Shown: positions 1 to 8,209 of the stretch, in pieces
Position numbering within the stretch: position 1 is the first letter of the stretch
Layout of the letters: every line of letters begins with the position of its first letter
Assembly (NCBI RefSeq): GCF_001613105.1
Contig: NZ_BDBS01000020.1
Coordinates: 62,001-126,000 of the forward strand
Reading direction: 5' to 3'
Origin: Nocardia pseudobrasiliensis NBRC 108224
GTDB taxonomy: Bacteria > Actinomycetota > Actinomycetes > Mycobacteriales > Mycobacteriaceae
Length of the DNA: 64,000 bases
Notes under the pieces: model-generated
The model's database searches: none
Told to the model about the DNA's origin: nothing
Seen by the model: the letters and a program-made list of their open reading frames with translations, nothing else
Made by a program: the position numbers and the translations under genes

Positions 1-1279
1 CATCCTCGAGCCGATAGTCCAGCACCGGCGGGCGGCGCAGTCGATTGTCGACCATGACGCCGCCGCCCGCCTCGGTCGAGCCGTAGCCGTCGTGCAGTTC
101 GACCTCGAGCACCGACTCCATGAACCGCTTCAGCTCCGCCGACAGCGGGGCGCTCGCGCTGATCGCCCCGAAGTATCGTCCGCCGAGAACCTCGTGGCGC
201 AGTTCGTATTTCACCGCCTCCTCGGCCTGCGCCGGATCGGCCCCGGCCGCCACGCGCCGATCCAACTCGCTGCGATAGCGCTGATGCACCAGCTCCGACA
301 GTCGCGGCATGAGAATCAGTTCGGTCGGCCGGACCAGCGCGAGATCGTCGAAGATGCTCGACATATCGCTCGCCGCCGCGAAATAGACGGTGCCGCCGCG
401 CAACAGCGCGCCACCGAGCATGAGCCGACCGGCCACATGACTGAGCGGCAGATAGGCGTAGACGATGCCGGGAATCGGAGTTCCCCCGGCGAACCTCCAC
501 ATCGCGGCCGTCAGGCGCTCTGTGTACATCGCGCCCTTGGGCGTGCCGGTGCTGCCGGAGGTGTAGACCAGCATCGCGAGCGGATCCTCGCCTGACTCGG
601 GCACATACAGCGGGACGGGCGATTCCGCGGCCCCGCGCTGCGAAACCTGAGACAGCGTCTCGACCCGGACCGGGCCGTCGGCCAGTCGCGCCCGCGCGAA
701 TTCCAGTGCGGCGCGATGCCGATCGTCGTCGGAACGGATATCGAAGACCAGCAGCTGCCGCACCGTCGGCGCGTTCTCGATCGCCTCGACCGTCGCCTCC
801 AGCAGCTCCGCGGTGGTGGCCACGATCCGCGGCTCGGTCTCGGCGATGATCGAACGCCACTGCGCCGCCGGGGCATTGGCCTGTAGCGGCACCGCGACCG
901 CGCCGACGTGGGTGCAGGTCAGATCCACCACGGTGTAATCGGCGCTGGTGAATCCGAGAGTGCAGACGAAATCGCCGGGCCGCAGGGCGATTTCGGGATC
1001 GTGATACCAGGCCGAGGCCAGCGCGCCGATCCGCTCCCCCAGTTCCCGGTAGGTGATGGTGGTGTAGCCCGCGCCCGCCGGTTCGCTCGCCCGCTGTGCC
1101 AGCGCGGGACGATCGGCATAACCGTCCAGGGCCGTGGCCACGATCTGCGACAGTCGCAGCTCGGATCCGCGCAGCCGCTCGGTCACCTCGTCCAGCGGCA
1201 TGGCCGCCTGCACCTGTTCATCGGCCAGCACCTGCGCCAATCGGCGCTCGAACCGTTCCCGCCAAGCCTCGTCGGCCAT
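1..1279 (-). CDS. car: carboxylic acid reductase, second copy (N-terminal part, runs off left edge)
   Basis: The visible 426 codons read without a stop from an ATG at 1279-1277, which has a GGGAGG ribosome site six bases upstream. They encode the adenylation domain of a CAR-type enzyme, with the AMP-binding loop YTSGSTGTPKGAMY, a later DGYGSTEAGGG motif and the sequence RRPPVLDYRLED where the window cuts it off. The family activates carboxylic acids with ATP, loads them on a phosphopantetheine arm and reduces them to aldehydes with NADPH. The layout matches the complete CAR just upstream at 1382-4918, so this is a tandem paralogue. The thiolation and reductase domains lie outside the window, so completeness cannot be judged. 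Confidence 0.9.
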   Translation of the reverse strand, partial: MADEAWRERFERRLAQVLADEQVQAAMPLDEVTERLRGSELRLSQIVATALDGYADRPALAQRASEPAGAGYTTITYRELGERIGALASAWYHDPEIALRPGDFVCTLGFTSADYTVVDLTCTHVGAVAVPLQANAPAAQWRSIIAETEPRIVATTAELLEATVEAIENAPTVRQLLVFDIRSDDDRHRAALEFARARLADGPVRVETLSQVSQRGAAESPVPLYVPESGEDPLAMLVYTSGSTGTPKGAMYTERLTAAMWRFAGGTPIPGIVYAYLPLSHVAGRLMLGGALLRGGTVYFAAASDMSSIFDDLALVRPTELILMPRLSELVHQRYRSELDRRVAAGADPAQAEEAVKYELRHEVLGGRYFGAISASAPLSAELKRFMESVLEVELHDGYGSTEAGGGVMVDNRLRRPPVLDYRLED

Positions 1280-1338
1280 GCGCGGCCTCCCGTTCCCGTC
1301 CCGCTTTGGTAGCTAGAGTAACGAGTTTCCACACAAAC

Positions 1339-1367
1339 GTCAGGCCCCGTTTCGACGAGGGCCCGAC
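1339..1367 (-). terminator. putative terminator between the two CAR genes
   Basis: On the minus strand GTCGGGCCC and GGGCCTGAC form a nine-pair stem (one G-T pair) with an 11-base loop, 15 bases beyond the stop of the upstream CAR. A short GTTTGTGT run follows, but no clean U-tract. It suggests that the two CAR genes are separate transcripts. Confidence 0.5.
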
Positions 1368-1381
1368 GTCGGCGACGTTCG

Positions 1382-4300
1382 CTACAGCAGCTGGCGCAGC
1401 TTCAGATCCGTCGCGTACTTCTCGATCAACGCGCGATCCAGATGCGGAATATCGTTGTCCGGGCCGATCTCGGCGGCCTGCACGCTCGCCTGGAACCGCT
1501 TGGCGGGCAACAGCGCACCCGCGATCGGCGGCGAGGGCTGCCGCCAGGCGTGCAGCAGCGGCAGCAGCGATGCCTGCCGCTGTCGCTCGGGCAGTGCGCG
1601 CAGGGTGGTTTCGAAACGTTCCACCCACTGCTGGTAGTCATCGATGAGCTCGATCGCGTAACCGGCCTCGATCAGCCAATCCATGAACTCGTCCAGCCCG
1701 ATTCCGTCATCGTGCGGATTGAGCACATCGAAGGTCTCGTACCCGGAGGTCACCTGCGAACCCAGCGTGGTGATCGACTCGGCGGTGAAATCGGCGGGCA
1801 GCCCGTCGTAATGGGCGCGCTGCCGATTGCCGTCGGCGTCGAGCTGGTAGAACGAGCGGGGCGCGATACCGGTCGCCAGCACGCTGAGCAGCAGGCGGGT
1901 GAACATATCGGGCACGTTCAACTGACCCGCGTAACGGCTGTGCGCCAGAATCATGTCCGACCGGAATACCGCCACCGGCAGACCGCACAGATCATGCGCC
2001 TCGCGCAACAGCACCTCACCGGCCCACTTGCTGTTGCCGTAGCCGTTGGCGTAGCTGTCGCCGACCGTGCGCACCGCGCTGATCTCGCGAATATCGCCGT
2101 CCTCGGTGAACACCTCCGGCGAAATCTGATCGGCCACACCGACCGTCGACAGGTAGGTGACGGGCTTGATGTGGTGGGTGAGCGCCAGCCGGATCAGCTC
2201 CGCGGTGCCGACGACGTTCGGGCCGAACAGCTGGCTGTAGGGCAGTACGTGATTCACCAGCGCGGCCGGATGCACGATCGTATCGACCGTCTCGGCCAGC
2301 CGCCGCCAATCCGCCTCGCTCACACCGAGATCCGGATCGCCGATATCACCGGCCAACACCTCGAGGGTGCCCTCGGCCAGCTCACGGTAGCGCCGCGACA
2401 GCTCTGGATCGCCGCTGTCGAAGGCATCGTCGAGCCGATCGCGGGCCGCGGCGGAATCGCTGCCGCGCACGATGCAGATCAGGTGACCGCCCGAATCATG
2501 CAGGCGCTGTAGCCATTCCAGGCACAGGAACCGGCCCAGATAGCCGTTGGCGCCGGTGAGTAGCACGGTGTCGGGCTGCTCGGGGGCACGCGGCAGAGTC
2601 GGCGCGGCGGCCAGGGTGGCGGCGTCGAGGAATTTGTCCAGCGTCAGGTCCGCGGCGCGCACCGTGGTTCCCGAACCGTGCACCGAGGCCGCGGTCGGAC
2701 GCTTACCGCCCGAATTGCGTTCGGCCTCGATGTAATTCGCCAGCCCGCGCAGATCGGTGGCAGCGCTGACGATCACGCTCACCGGCACCTCGATATCGAA
2801 GATGTCGCCGAGCAGATTCGAAAAGCCGAGGGCCGACAGCGAATCCCCGCCCAGATCGGCATAGTGCGACTCGGGCGGCAACTCCACATCCGACAGCCCG
2901 AGCGTGGCGCGCGCGGCCCGCTCGACGGCGGCGAACACCGGCAGCTCCCGCGCCTGACGGCGCAGCGCGGCCAATTCGTCGGCCTGTTCGGCGGCCAGCT
3001 GGGCGTAGAGCTCCTCGAGCTGTTTGCCGTAGCGATCCTTCAGCTTGGGCCGCAACAGTTTTCCTATACCCGACAGCAGGCCGTTGTCCATGCTGAACGG
3101 CTCGGTCTCGAGCAGGAAATCGCGCGGAATCTCGTACGCGTTGAGCTGGGCGTCCTTGGCGACATGAATCATCGACTGCCCGATCGCCTGCCGTAGATCG
3201 CTCGTATTCGGGTTCGCGGCAACGGCATCGGAGGTCGGCACGATCACCGCGAGCAGATATGAGCGCTCGCTCGAACCGTAGACGTAGATCTGGCGAATCA
3301 GCGGGCTCGCGGTGAACAGCGCCTCGAGCTTGGACACCGCCACGAATTCGCCCTGCGACAGCTTGAGCACATTGTTGCGGCGGTCCACGTACACCAGCTG
3401 GTCCGGACCGATTTGCGCCATCACGTCGCCGGTGCGGTAGAAGCCGTCGGCGTCGAAGATCTGCTTGTTGAGCTCGGGCCGCTTGTAATAGCCCGGAATC
3501 AGGGTCTGCGCCTTGACCAGCAGCTCACCGCGCGGATACGGCTGGTCGGTGGCGAAATAGCCCAGCTCCGGCACATCGACGAGCTTGTAGTCCAGCACCG
3601 GCGGGCGCTGGATCTGGGTGTTGACCAGGATGCCGCCGCCGGTCTCGGTGGCGCCGTAGCCGTCGATGAGCTGTAGATCCAGCAGCCATTCCATGAAGGT
3701 GCGCATCTCCGCCGACAGCGGCGCGCTGCCGCACATGGCGGCGATCAGGCGTCCGCCCAGGAAGTGGTCGCGCACCTCGACCTTCACCGCTTCCCGGAGT
3801 TCGTCGCGGTCCACCCCTTCCACGAGGCGACGGTCGACCTCGCTCTGAAAACGCTGGTAGATCATGTCGCATACGCGCGGAACGAAGAATTGCATCGTGG
3901 GCCGTACCAGTTCGATGTCCTCGAACAGGGTCGACATATCGCTGCGGGCGGCGAAATAGGAGGTGCCGCCGCGCGAGAGCGCGTTGATCAGGCCGACCCG
4001 ACCGGCGATATGGCTCATCGGCATGTACATCAGATTGATGGTGGGCAGCGGCGTGTGCCCGTCGAGACTGAAGCCGGTGTCATCGCTGCGGCCGTCGGTG
4101 GCGCGCCAGAAACGCGCGACCATCGACGCGGGATACATTGCGCCCTTGGGAGTTCCGGTGCTGCCCGAGGTGTAGATCAGCAGGGCGAGCGGATCGTCCT
4201 GCTCGCCGGTGTGCAGCCGCGCGGGGGGCAGTTCGCGCCCACGGGCCAGCGCCGCACCGAGGGTCTCGACCCGCACCGGCGTATCGGCCAGGCGGCGGCG

Positions 4301-4918
4301 GGCGGTGTCCAGCGCGGTGCGGTGGTCGTCGTCGCGGTCGTGGTAGTCGAAGACCAGCAGCGTGCGTACCGAATCGACCGCCAGCGCCAGTTCCACCGCG
4401 GCGTCGAGCTGTTCGATATTGGTGGCGAATACGCGCGGTTCGGTCTCGGTCACGATCGGGGTCAGCTGGGCCAGCGACGCGCCCGCCTGCAGCGGGACCG
4501 AGACCGCGCCGATATAGCTGCACGCCAGATCGATCGTCGTGTAGTCGATACTCGTGAATCCCAGGATCGCGACGAAATCACCGGCGCGAGTGGGGGTTTC
4601 GCCATTGCTCTGCCACGCCGCGGCCAGCGCGCCGACCCGGCCCCACAGTTCACCGTAGGTGATGGTGTCGTATCTGGGCAGCGGCGTCGCACGACGACGA
4701 CCGGTCTCCTCCGTGATGAACTCGACCGCGCGCTGACCCAGCGCGGGCCGATCCGCATAGGCTTCCATGATGGTGGCGACGATCTGCGCCACGCTCAGTT
4801 CCGGCGACTGGACGGCGTCGCCGACGGACAGCACCGGCTGCGCGTCGCGAACCTGCTCATCGCGAGCGACCAGGTCGGCAACTCGCCGATCAAGATCCGC
4901 CAGCCATTCCTCTTTCAT
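1382..4918 (-). CDS. car: carboxylic acid reductase (CAR), full length
   Basis: A 1178-residue protein, close to the usual CAR length of about 1170. Order of domains: adenylation domain with IYTSGSTGTPKGAMYP at about 248-263 and DGYGATETGGG further on; a thiolation domain with LGGDSLSALG and the phosphopantetheine serine near 692; a C-terminal NADPH reductase domain with GANGYLGRF near 790 and the short-chain-dehydrogenase Tyr/Lys pattern YANGYGNSKW near 955. The reaction is ATP- and NADPH-dependent reduction of an aryl or fatty acid to its aldehyde, and the protein needs a phosphopantetheinyl transferase. The start is the ATG at 4918-4916, preceded by AGGAGG; a longer in-frame start upstream has no such site and adds 25 low-complexity residues. 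Substrate cannot be told from sequence. Confidence 0.95.
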   Translation of the reverse strand: MKEEWLADLDRRVADLVARDEQVRDAQPVLSVGDAVQSPELSVAQIVATIMEAYADRPALGQRAVEFITEETGRRRATPLPRYDTITYGELWGRVGALAAAWQSNGETPTRAGDFVAILGFTSIDYTTIDLACSYIGAVSVPLQAGASLAQLTPIVTETEPRVFATNIEQLDAAVELALAVDSVRTLLVFDYHDRDDDHRTALDTARRRLADTPVRVETLGAALARGRELPPARLHTGEQDDPLALLIYTSGSTGTPKGAMYPASMVARFWRATDGRSDDTGFSLDGHTPLPTINLMYMPMSHIAGRVGLINALSRGGTSYFAARSDMSTLFEDIELVRPTMQFFVPRVCDMIYQRFQSEVDRRLVEGVDRDELREAVKVEVRDHFLGGRLIAAMCGSAPLSAEMRTFMEWLLDLQLIDGYGATETGGGILVNTQIQRPPVLDYKLVDVPELGYFATDQPYPRGELLVKAQTLIPGYYKRPELNKQIFDADGFYRTGDVMAQIGPDQLVYVDRRNNVLKLSQGEFVAVSKLEALFTASPLIRQIYVYGSSERSYLLAVIVPTSDAVAANPNTSDLRQAIGQSMIHVAKDAQLNAYEIPRDFLLETEPFSMDNGLLSGIGKLLRPKLKDRYGKQLEELYAQLAAEQADELAALRRQARELPVFAAVERAARATLGLSDVELPPESHYADLGGDSLSALGFSNLLGDIFDIEVPVSVIVSAATDLRGLANYIEAERNSGGKRPTAASVHGSGTTVRAADLTLDKFLDAATLAAAPTLPRAPEQPDTVLLTGANGYLGRFLCLEWLQRLHDSGGHLICIVRGSDSAAARDRLDDAFDSGDPELSRRYRELAEGTLEVLAGDIGDPDLGVSEADWRRLAETVDTIVHPAALVNHVLPYSQLFGPNVVGTAELIRLALTHHIKPVTYLSTVGVADQISPEVFTEDGDIREISAVRTVGDSYANGYGNSKWAGEVLLREAHDLCGLPVAVFRSDMILAHSRYAGQLNVPDMFTRLLLSVLATGIAPRSFYQLDADGNRQRAHYDGLPADFTAESITTLGSQVTSGYETFDVLNPHDDGIGLDEFMDWLIEAGYAIELIDDYQQWVERFETTLRALPERQRQASLLPLLHAWRQPSPPIAGALLPAKRFQASVQAAEIGPDNDIPHLDRALIEKYATDLKLRQLL

Positions 4919-5264
4919 CCCGACCTCCTGCTTGTCCGACCTCCGCCGGCAGTCCCGAGCGCCCACCCCAGGAGTACGAGTACTTCCACCCAAGACAATT
5001 AAGTTACTTACATTAACTATCTCCAGGGTTCTCCCCGCTCGGCGTCGCTGTCAAGAAGCCACGCCTGACGCTGTGGCATAGCCCGAGCTCAGGGAATGTG
5101 TTGCATTTCTCACTCCGCGCCAAATGGGCCTTTTGCCCGATTTACCGAGAGGCGGACGACGGCGGAAATTCGGATGCGCCACGGGCGCGTTGCTTCATAT
5201 GGTTGCCGTGGTCGACGAGGACCACCAGAACCCGTTCCTCGAACCTCGAAAGGGAGACCATCAC
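4919..5264. other. intergenic region upstream of CAR, with a small palindrome
   Basis: No convincing gene in these 346 bases. An 11-bp palindrome TAAGTTACTTA sits at 5000-5010, in an unusually AT-rich patch about 80 bases upstream of the CAR start, where a promoter or regulator site would be expected. A weak hairpin (AAATGGGC / GCCCGATTT) lies at 5122-5143. Both assignments are inference. Confidence 0.35.
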
Positions 5265-5465
5265 ATGGGCCGCCTGCGTACACTGATCGACCGCATCACC
5301 AAACTCAGCGGAGAGTCGGTGTACTTCTCGGATATGTTCCGCCCCGCCGACGTTCCCCCGCCGTTCGACCGAGCGCGCGAACTGACCGACCGCCAGGCGA
5401 TCCGGGAATTCGCCTGGCTCGATCACGAGGTCGCGGCAGTGACCGAGGAATCCCGCTGCCGCTGA
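5265..5465 (+). CDS. hypothetical small protein (66 aa)
   Basis: A 66-residue ORF starting MGRLRTLIDRITKLSG, with AAAGGGAGA seven bases before the ATG. The C-terminal part is acidic and no domain or motif was recognised. There is no signal peptide or membrane segment. It ends ten bases before the stop of the convergent luciferase-like gene. Codon use is like its neighbours. In-frame starts upstream at 5199 and 5124 lack a ribosome site. It may be a lineage-specific small protein or a chance ORF. Confidence 0.45.
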   Translation: MGRLRTLIDRITKLSGESVYFSDMFRPADVPPPFDRARELTDRQAIREFAWLDHEVAAVTEESRCR

Positions 5466-5474
5466 CGATCGGGC

Positions 5475-6404
5475 TCAGACCGACAGCTCGCCCAGCAGGC
5501 GCCAGGTGCGCTGTCGGTCCGCCGGACCGCCGAGATCGGTTTGCGTGACCAGTAATTCGGTCGCCCCCGCCTCGATGTACTCCCGCAGGCCCCGCGCGAC
5601 ATATTCCTCATCGCCGATGAGCGCCAATTCCACCGCGCGCCCGGCCCCTTCACGATCGAGCACGGCCCGATACGACGGCACATTCTCGAAGAACGACATC
5701 GCCTCGGCGGCCCGCGCCCGCACTTCCTCGACCCGATCGGTCACCACCGCAACCACTCCCGCGACGACCTGCGGCCGGCGCTCCGGCCGCACCCGCTCCA
5801 ACCGCGGCAGGATATGTGTCCCCAGCGTGCGCGGTCCTGCCAGAAACGGCAGCACTCCGTCGGCCAGTTCCCCCGTCACCCGCAGGGCCTGCGGCCCCAT
5901 GGCAGCCACGAGCAGCGGAATATTCCCACCCCCGCGCACGGCCGTCGACATGGGCGGATTCGCCCGCACCCGCTCCCCCGCGAACTCCACCCCACCACGC
6001 TCGATCACCTCTCGCAGCACGGTCAGATACTCCCGCAACCGCAACACCGGTCTGTCCTCGACAACCCCGAACGCGGCCGCATCGAACGCCGCCGCTCCGA
6101 ACCCCACCCCCAACCGAAACCGCCCGCCCGACGCGGCCTGCGCGGTCTGCGCCTGACTCCCCACCACCACCGGATGCCGGGCCCCGATGGGCACCACCGA
6201 AGTCCCCACCCCGATCCCGCCGACCGCCTGCCCCACGACCCCGGCCAATACCAACGAATCCAAATCGAACTTCTGCCCGAACCACACCCCGCGAAGCCCA
6301 ACCCCCTGAGCCTCCCGAGTCAACTCGACCACATCCGCGACATCATTGACGGCCTCGGGCCGAGGCCACAGCGAAACACCAATCGGTACTTCAAATTTCG
6401 TCAT
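5475..6404 (-). CDS. LLM-class flavin-dependent oxidoreductase
   Basis: A 309-residue protein of the luciferase-like monooxygenase (LLM) family, an (alpha/beta)8 fold that binds FMN or, in actinomycetes, often F420. Recognisable family features are the N-terminal PIGVSLWP strand, VWFGQKF, the GVGTSVVPIGARHP segment followed by AASGGRFRLGVG, and the late LPFLAGPRTLG loop. Length is normal. It lies convergent with the small ORF at 5265 and 42 bases beyond the cupin gene on the same strand, so it may be the last gene of the 7716-to-5475 transcript. Substrate is unknown. Confidence 0.85.
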   Translation of the reverse strand: MTKFEVPIGVSLWPRPEAVNDVADVVELTREAQGVGLRGVWFGQKFDLDSLVLAGVVGQAVGGIGVGTSVVPIGARHPVVVGSQAQTAQAASGGRFRLGVGFGAAAFDAAAFGVVEDRPVLRLREYLTVLREVIERGGVEFAGERVRANPPMSTAVRGGGNIPLLVAAMGPQALRVTGELADGVLPFLAGPRTLGTHILPRLERVRPERRPQVVAGVVAVVTDRVEEVRARAAEAMSFFENVPSYRAVLDREGAGRAVELALIGDEEYVARGLREYIEAGATELLVTQTDLGGPADRQRTWRLLGELSV

Positions 6405-6445
6405 GACAAGGAGAACCCCTCCCCGCCCGGCCCGATTCCGACGAC

Positions 6446-6886
6446 TCAGGCCCGCCGATACCCCTGCAACACCGAATCGTCCACATCCGGCAGATTCACC
6501 ACGATATTGTCCGGGGTGCGGCAGGTCAGCCAGACCAGTTCCTCGGTCGTGCTCATATTGACCTCGACATGCGGCATATAGGGCGGCACGAAGACGAAAT
6601 CGCCCTCGGCCATATCGAGGAATTCCTGATAGTTGTCGCCGAAGTAGATGCGGGCCTTGCCGGTCAGGACGTAGCCGCCGGTTTCGGCCTCGCCGTGGTG
6701 GTGAGGCAGCGAGCGGTAGCCGGGTTCGTTGCTCACCTTGCCGTACCAGATCCGCGTGGCGGGGGTGTGCTGGGGGCTCACGCCGGAGACGCGGACCGCG
6801 CCGCCGGATTGGGCGGTATCGGCGTACTCGTGGCCCGCGCGGGTGACGATCGGTACGACGCGGGTTCCGGTGGTTTCGCTGGTCAT
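6446..6886 (-). CDS. cupin-domain protein
   Basis: A 146-residue single cupin. Metal-binding motif 1 is seen as HHHGEAE at 62-68 and motif 2 as GDFVFVPPYMPH at 95-106, giving the usual three His and one Glu ligand set. It is too short for gentisate dioxygenase, which has two cupin barrels. Its start overlaps the stop of the FAH-family gene by four bases (ATGA), so the two are translationally coupled. Context in the aromatic-acid cluster suggests a ring-fission or isomerase-like step, or a binding role. No specific reaction can be assigned. Confidence 0.8.
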   Translation of the reverse strand: MTSETTGTRVVPIVTRAGHEYADTAQSGGAVRVSGVSPQHTPATRIWYGKVSNEPGYRSLPHHHGEAETGGYVLTGKARIYFGDNYQEFLDMAEGDFVFVPPYMPHVEVNMSTTEELVWLTCRTPDNIVVNLPDVDDSVLQGYRRA

Positions 6887-7716
6887 CGCGATTGCCTTTC
6901 GGTGGTGGTGATTCGGTTGCGGAGCAACCCGATTCCCTCTATCTCGGTTTCCACGACATCGCCGGGGCGCAGGTGGCGGGGCGGGGTGGCCGCCGCGCCG
7001 ACGCCGCCGGGAGTGCCGGTCAGCACGACGTCGCCGGGGCGCAACGTGGTGAATTCGGAGATGTAGGCCAGCAGGGTCGCCGGATCGAAGACCAGATCAT
7101 CGGTGGAGCCCGACTGTTCCTCGACGCCATTGACCCGGCAGATGATGCGCAATCCGTCGGCCGGATCGGCCTCGTCGGGGGTCACCAGCTCCGGGCCCAG
7201 CGGTGTACTGGCCTCGAATGCCTTGCCCTGCAACCACTGTGAGGTCCGGCGCTGCCAGGCGCGCATGGAGAAATCGTTGGCGACGGTGTACCCGGCGATG
7301 GCCGCGCGGGCGGTGGACCGGTCGGCGTGGCGCAGCGGAACACCGACCACGACGGCCAGTTCGGCCTCCCAGTCCAGGCCGAGCGATTCGGCCGCGCCGG
7401 GCAGCGCGATATCGGCGTCCCATGCGGTGAGGGTATCGGCGAATTTGGCGAACAGCGTGGGGAATTCGGGTGTCGGGCGGTTCATCTCGGCGATGTGCGC
7501 GCGGTAGTTGTGCCCGCAGCACACGATCTTGCCGGGACCGGAAACCACCGGTGCCGAGCGCACCGCATCCGACGGCCGTTCCCCCAGTGCCGCAATCCAA
7601 TTCGGCGAGGCCAGCAGCTCCCCGACATCGCGCGCCGGACTCGCGAACCAGTCGCCGTCGACGCGAACCTCGGCACGACTGCCGTGCGTATCGGACACAA
7701 CTGTTCGCAGGCGCAT
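6883..7716 (-). CDS. fumarylacetoacetate hydrolase (FAH) family protein
   Basis: A 277-residue FAH-fold protein. The metal-binding signature is visible as LDWEAELAVVVG at about 114-125, with the family HNYRAHIAEM segment at 69-78 and TGTPGGVGAA near 235. Members hydrolyse or decarboxylate acylpyruvates at the end of aromatic ring-cleavage routes, such as fumarylpyruvate from gentisate, or act as 2-oxo-hydratases. It is divergent from the Rid-family gene at 7806 and shares the 89-base control region with it. The combination with the CoA ligase and fused monooxygenase supports a late catabolic step. The exact substrate is inferred, not seen. Confidence 0.85.
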   Translation of the reverse strand: MRLRTVVSDTHGSRAEVRVDGDWFASPARDVGELLASPNWIAALGERPSDAVRSAPVVSGPGKIVCCGHNYRAHIAEMNRPTPEFPTLFAKFADTLTAWDADIALPGAAESLGLDWEAELAVVVGVPLRHADRSTARAAIAGYTVANDFSMRAWQRRTSQWLQGKAFEASTPLGPELVTPDEADPADGLRIICRVNGVEEQSGSTDDLVFDPATLLAYISEFTTLRPGDVVLTGTPGGVGAAATPPRHLRPGDVVETEIEGIGLLRNRITTTERQSR

Positions 7717-7744
7717 GACACTCCGACATCAATATCGCGTTCTG

Positions 7745-7779
7745 TTGACGATAGTGACGATAACACCATAATGTGGTGT
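7745..7779 (+). promoter_or_regulatory. promoter with palindromic operator for the aryl-CoA catabolic genes
   Basis: TTGACG at 7745-7750 and TAATGT at 7769-7774 are spaced by 18 bases, a good sigma-A-like promoter for the gene at 7806. A perfect inverted repeat ACACCATAATGTGGTGT (7763-7779) lies across the -10 box, which fits a repressor site. The cluster's own PaaX-type regulator at 13114 is the natural candidate; that link is inference. Confidence 0.6.
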
Positions 7780-7805
7780 AGGCCACCCCGGGAGAAAGAG
7801 GTCCC

Positions 7806-8198
7806 ATGTCCGTCACCCGCATCAATCCCCCGACGCTGGCGAAGCCCTCCGGCTTCGCCCACGCGACCCGCTGGCGCGACATCGTCCACCTGGCCGGACA
7901 GACCGCACTGACCAAGGACGGCACGATCGTCGAGGGCGGTATCGTCGCGCAGTTCCGTCAGGCGCTGTCGAATGTGCTCACCGCCCTCGACGCCGCCGGT
8001 GGCCGCCCCGAACATCTGCTCAGCGTCACCATCTACCTGCTCGACATCGCCGACTACCGGGCCAACGGCAAGGAGATCGGCCGCATCTGGCGCGAGCTGG
8101 CCGGGACCGAATATCCGGCAATGGCGGGTATCGGCGTCACCTCGCTGTGGCAGCCCGAGGCCCTGATCGAAATCCAGGCCGTGGCCGCACTCGACTAG
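7806..8198 (+). CDS. Rid family (YjgF/YER057c/UK114) protein
   Basis: A 130-residue Rid-superfamily protein starting MSVTRINPPTLAKPSGFAHA, with LAGQTALTKDG near 30-40 and the VTIYLLDIADY strand. True RidA enamine/imine deaminases carry a catalytic Arg late in the chain. Here that segment reads AMAGIGVTSLWQPEALIEI and has no Arg, so it belongs to a different Rid subgroup with uncertain activity. A Rid protein next to a putative 2-aminobenzoyl-CoA pathway is suggestive, since that route makes enamine or imine intermediates. First gene of the plus-strand operon. Start chosen from the ATG preceded by GGGAGAAAGAGG. Confidence 0.85.
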   Translation: MSVTRINPPTLAKPSGFAHATRWRDIVHLAGQTALTKDGTIVEGGIVAQFRQALSNVLTALDAAGGRPEHLLSVTIYLLDIADYRANGKEIGRIWRELAGTEYPAMAGIGVTSLWQPEALIEIQAVAALD

Positions 8199-8209
8199 GA
8201 CATCCGGCA

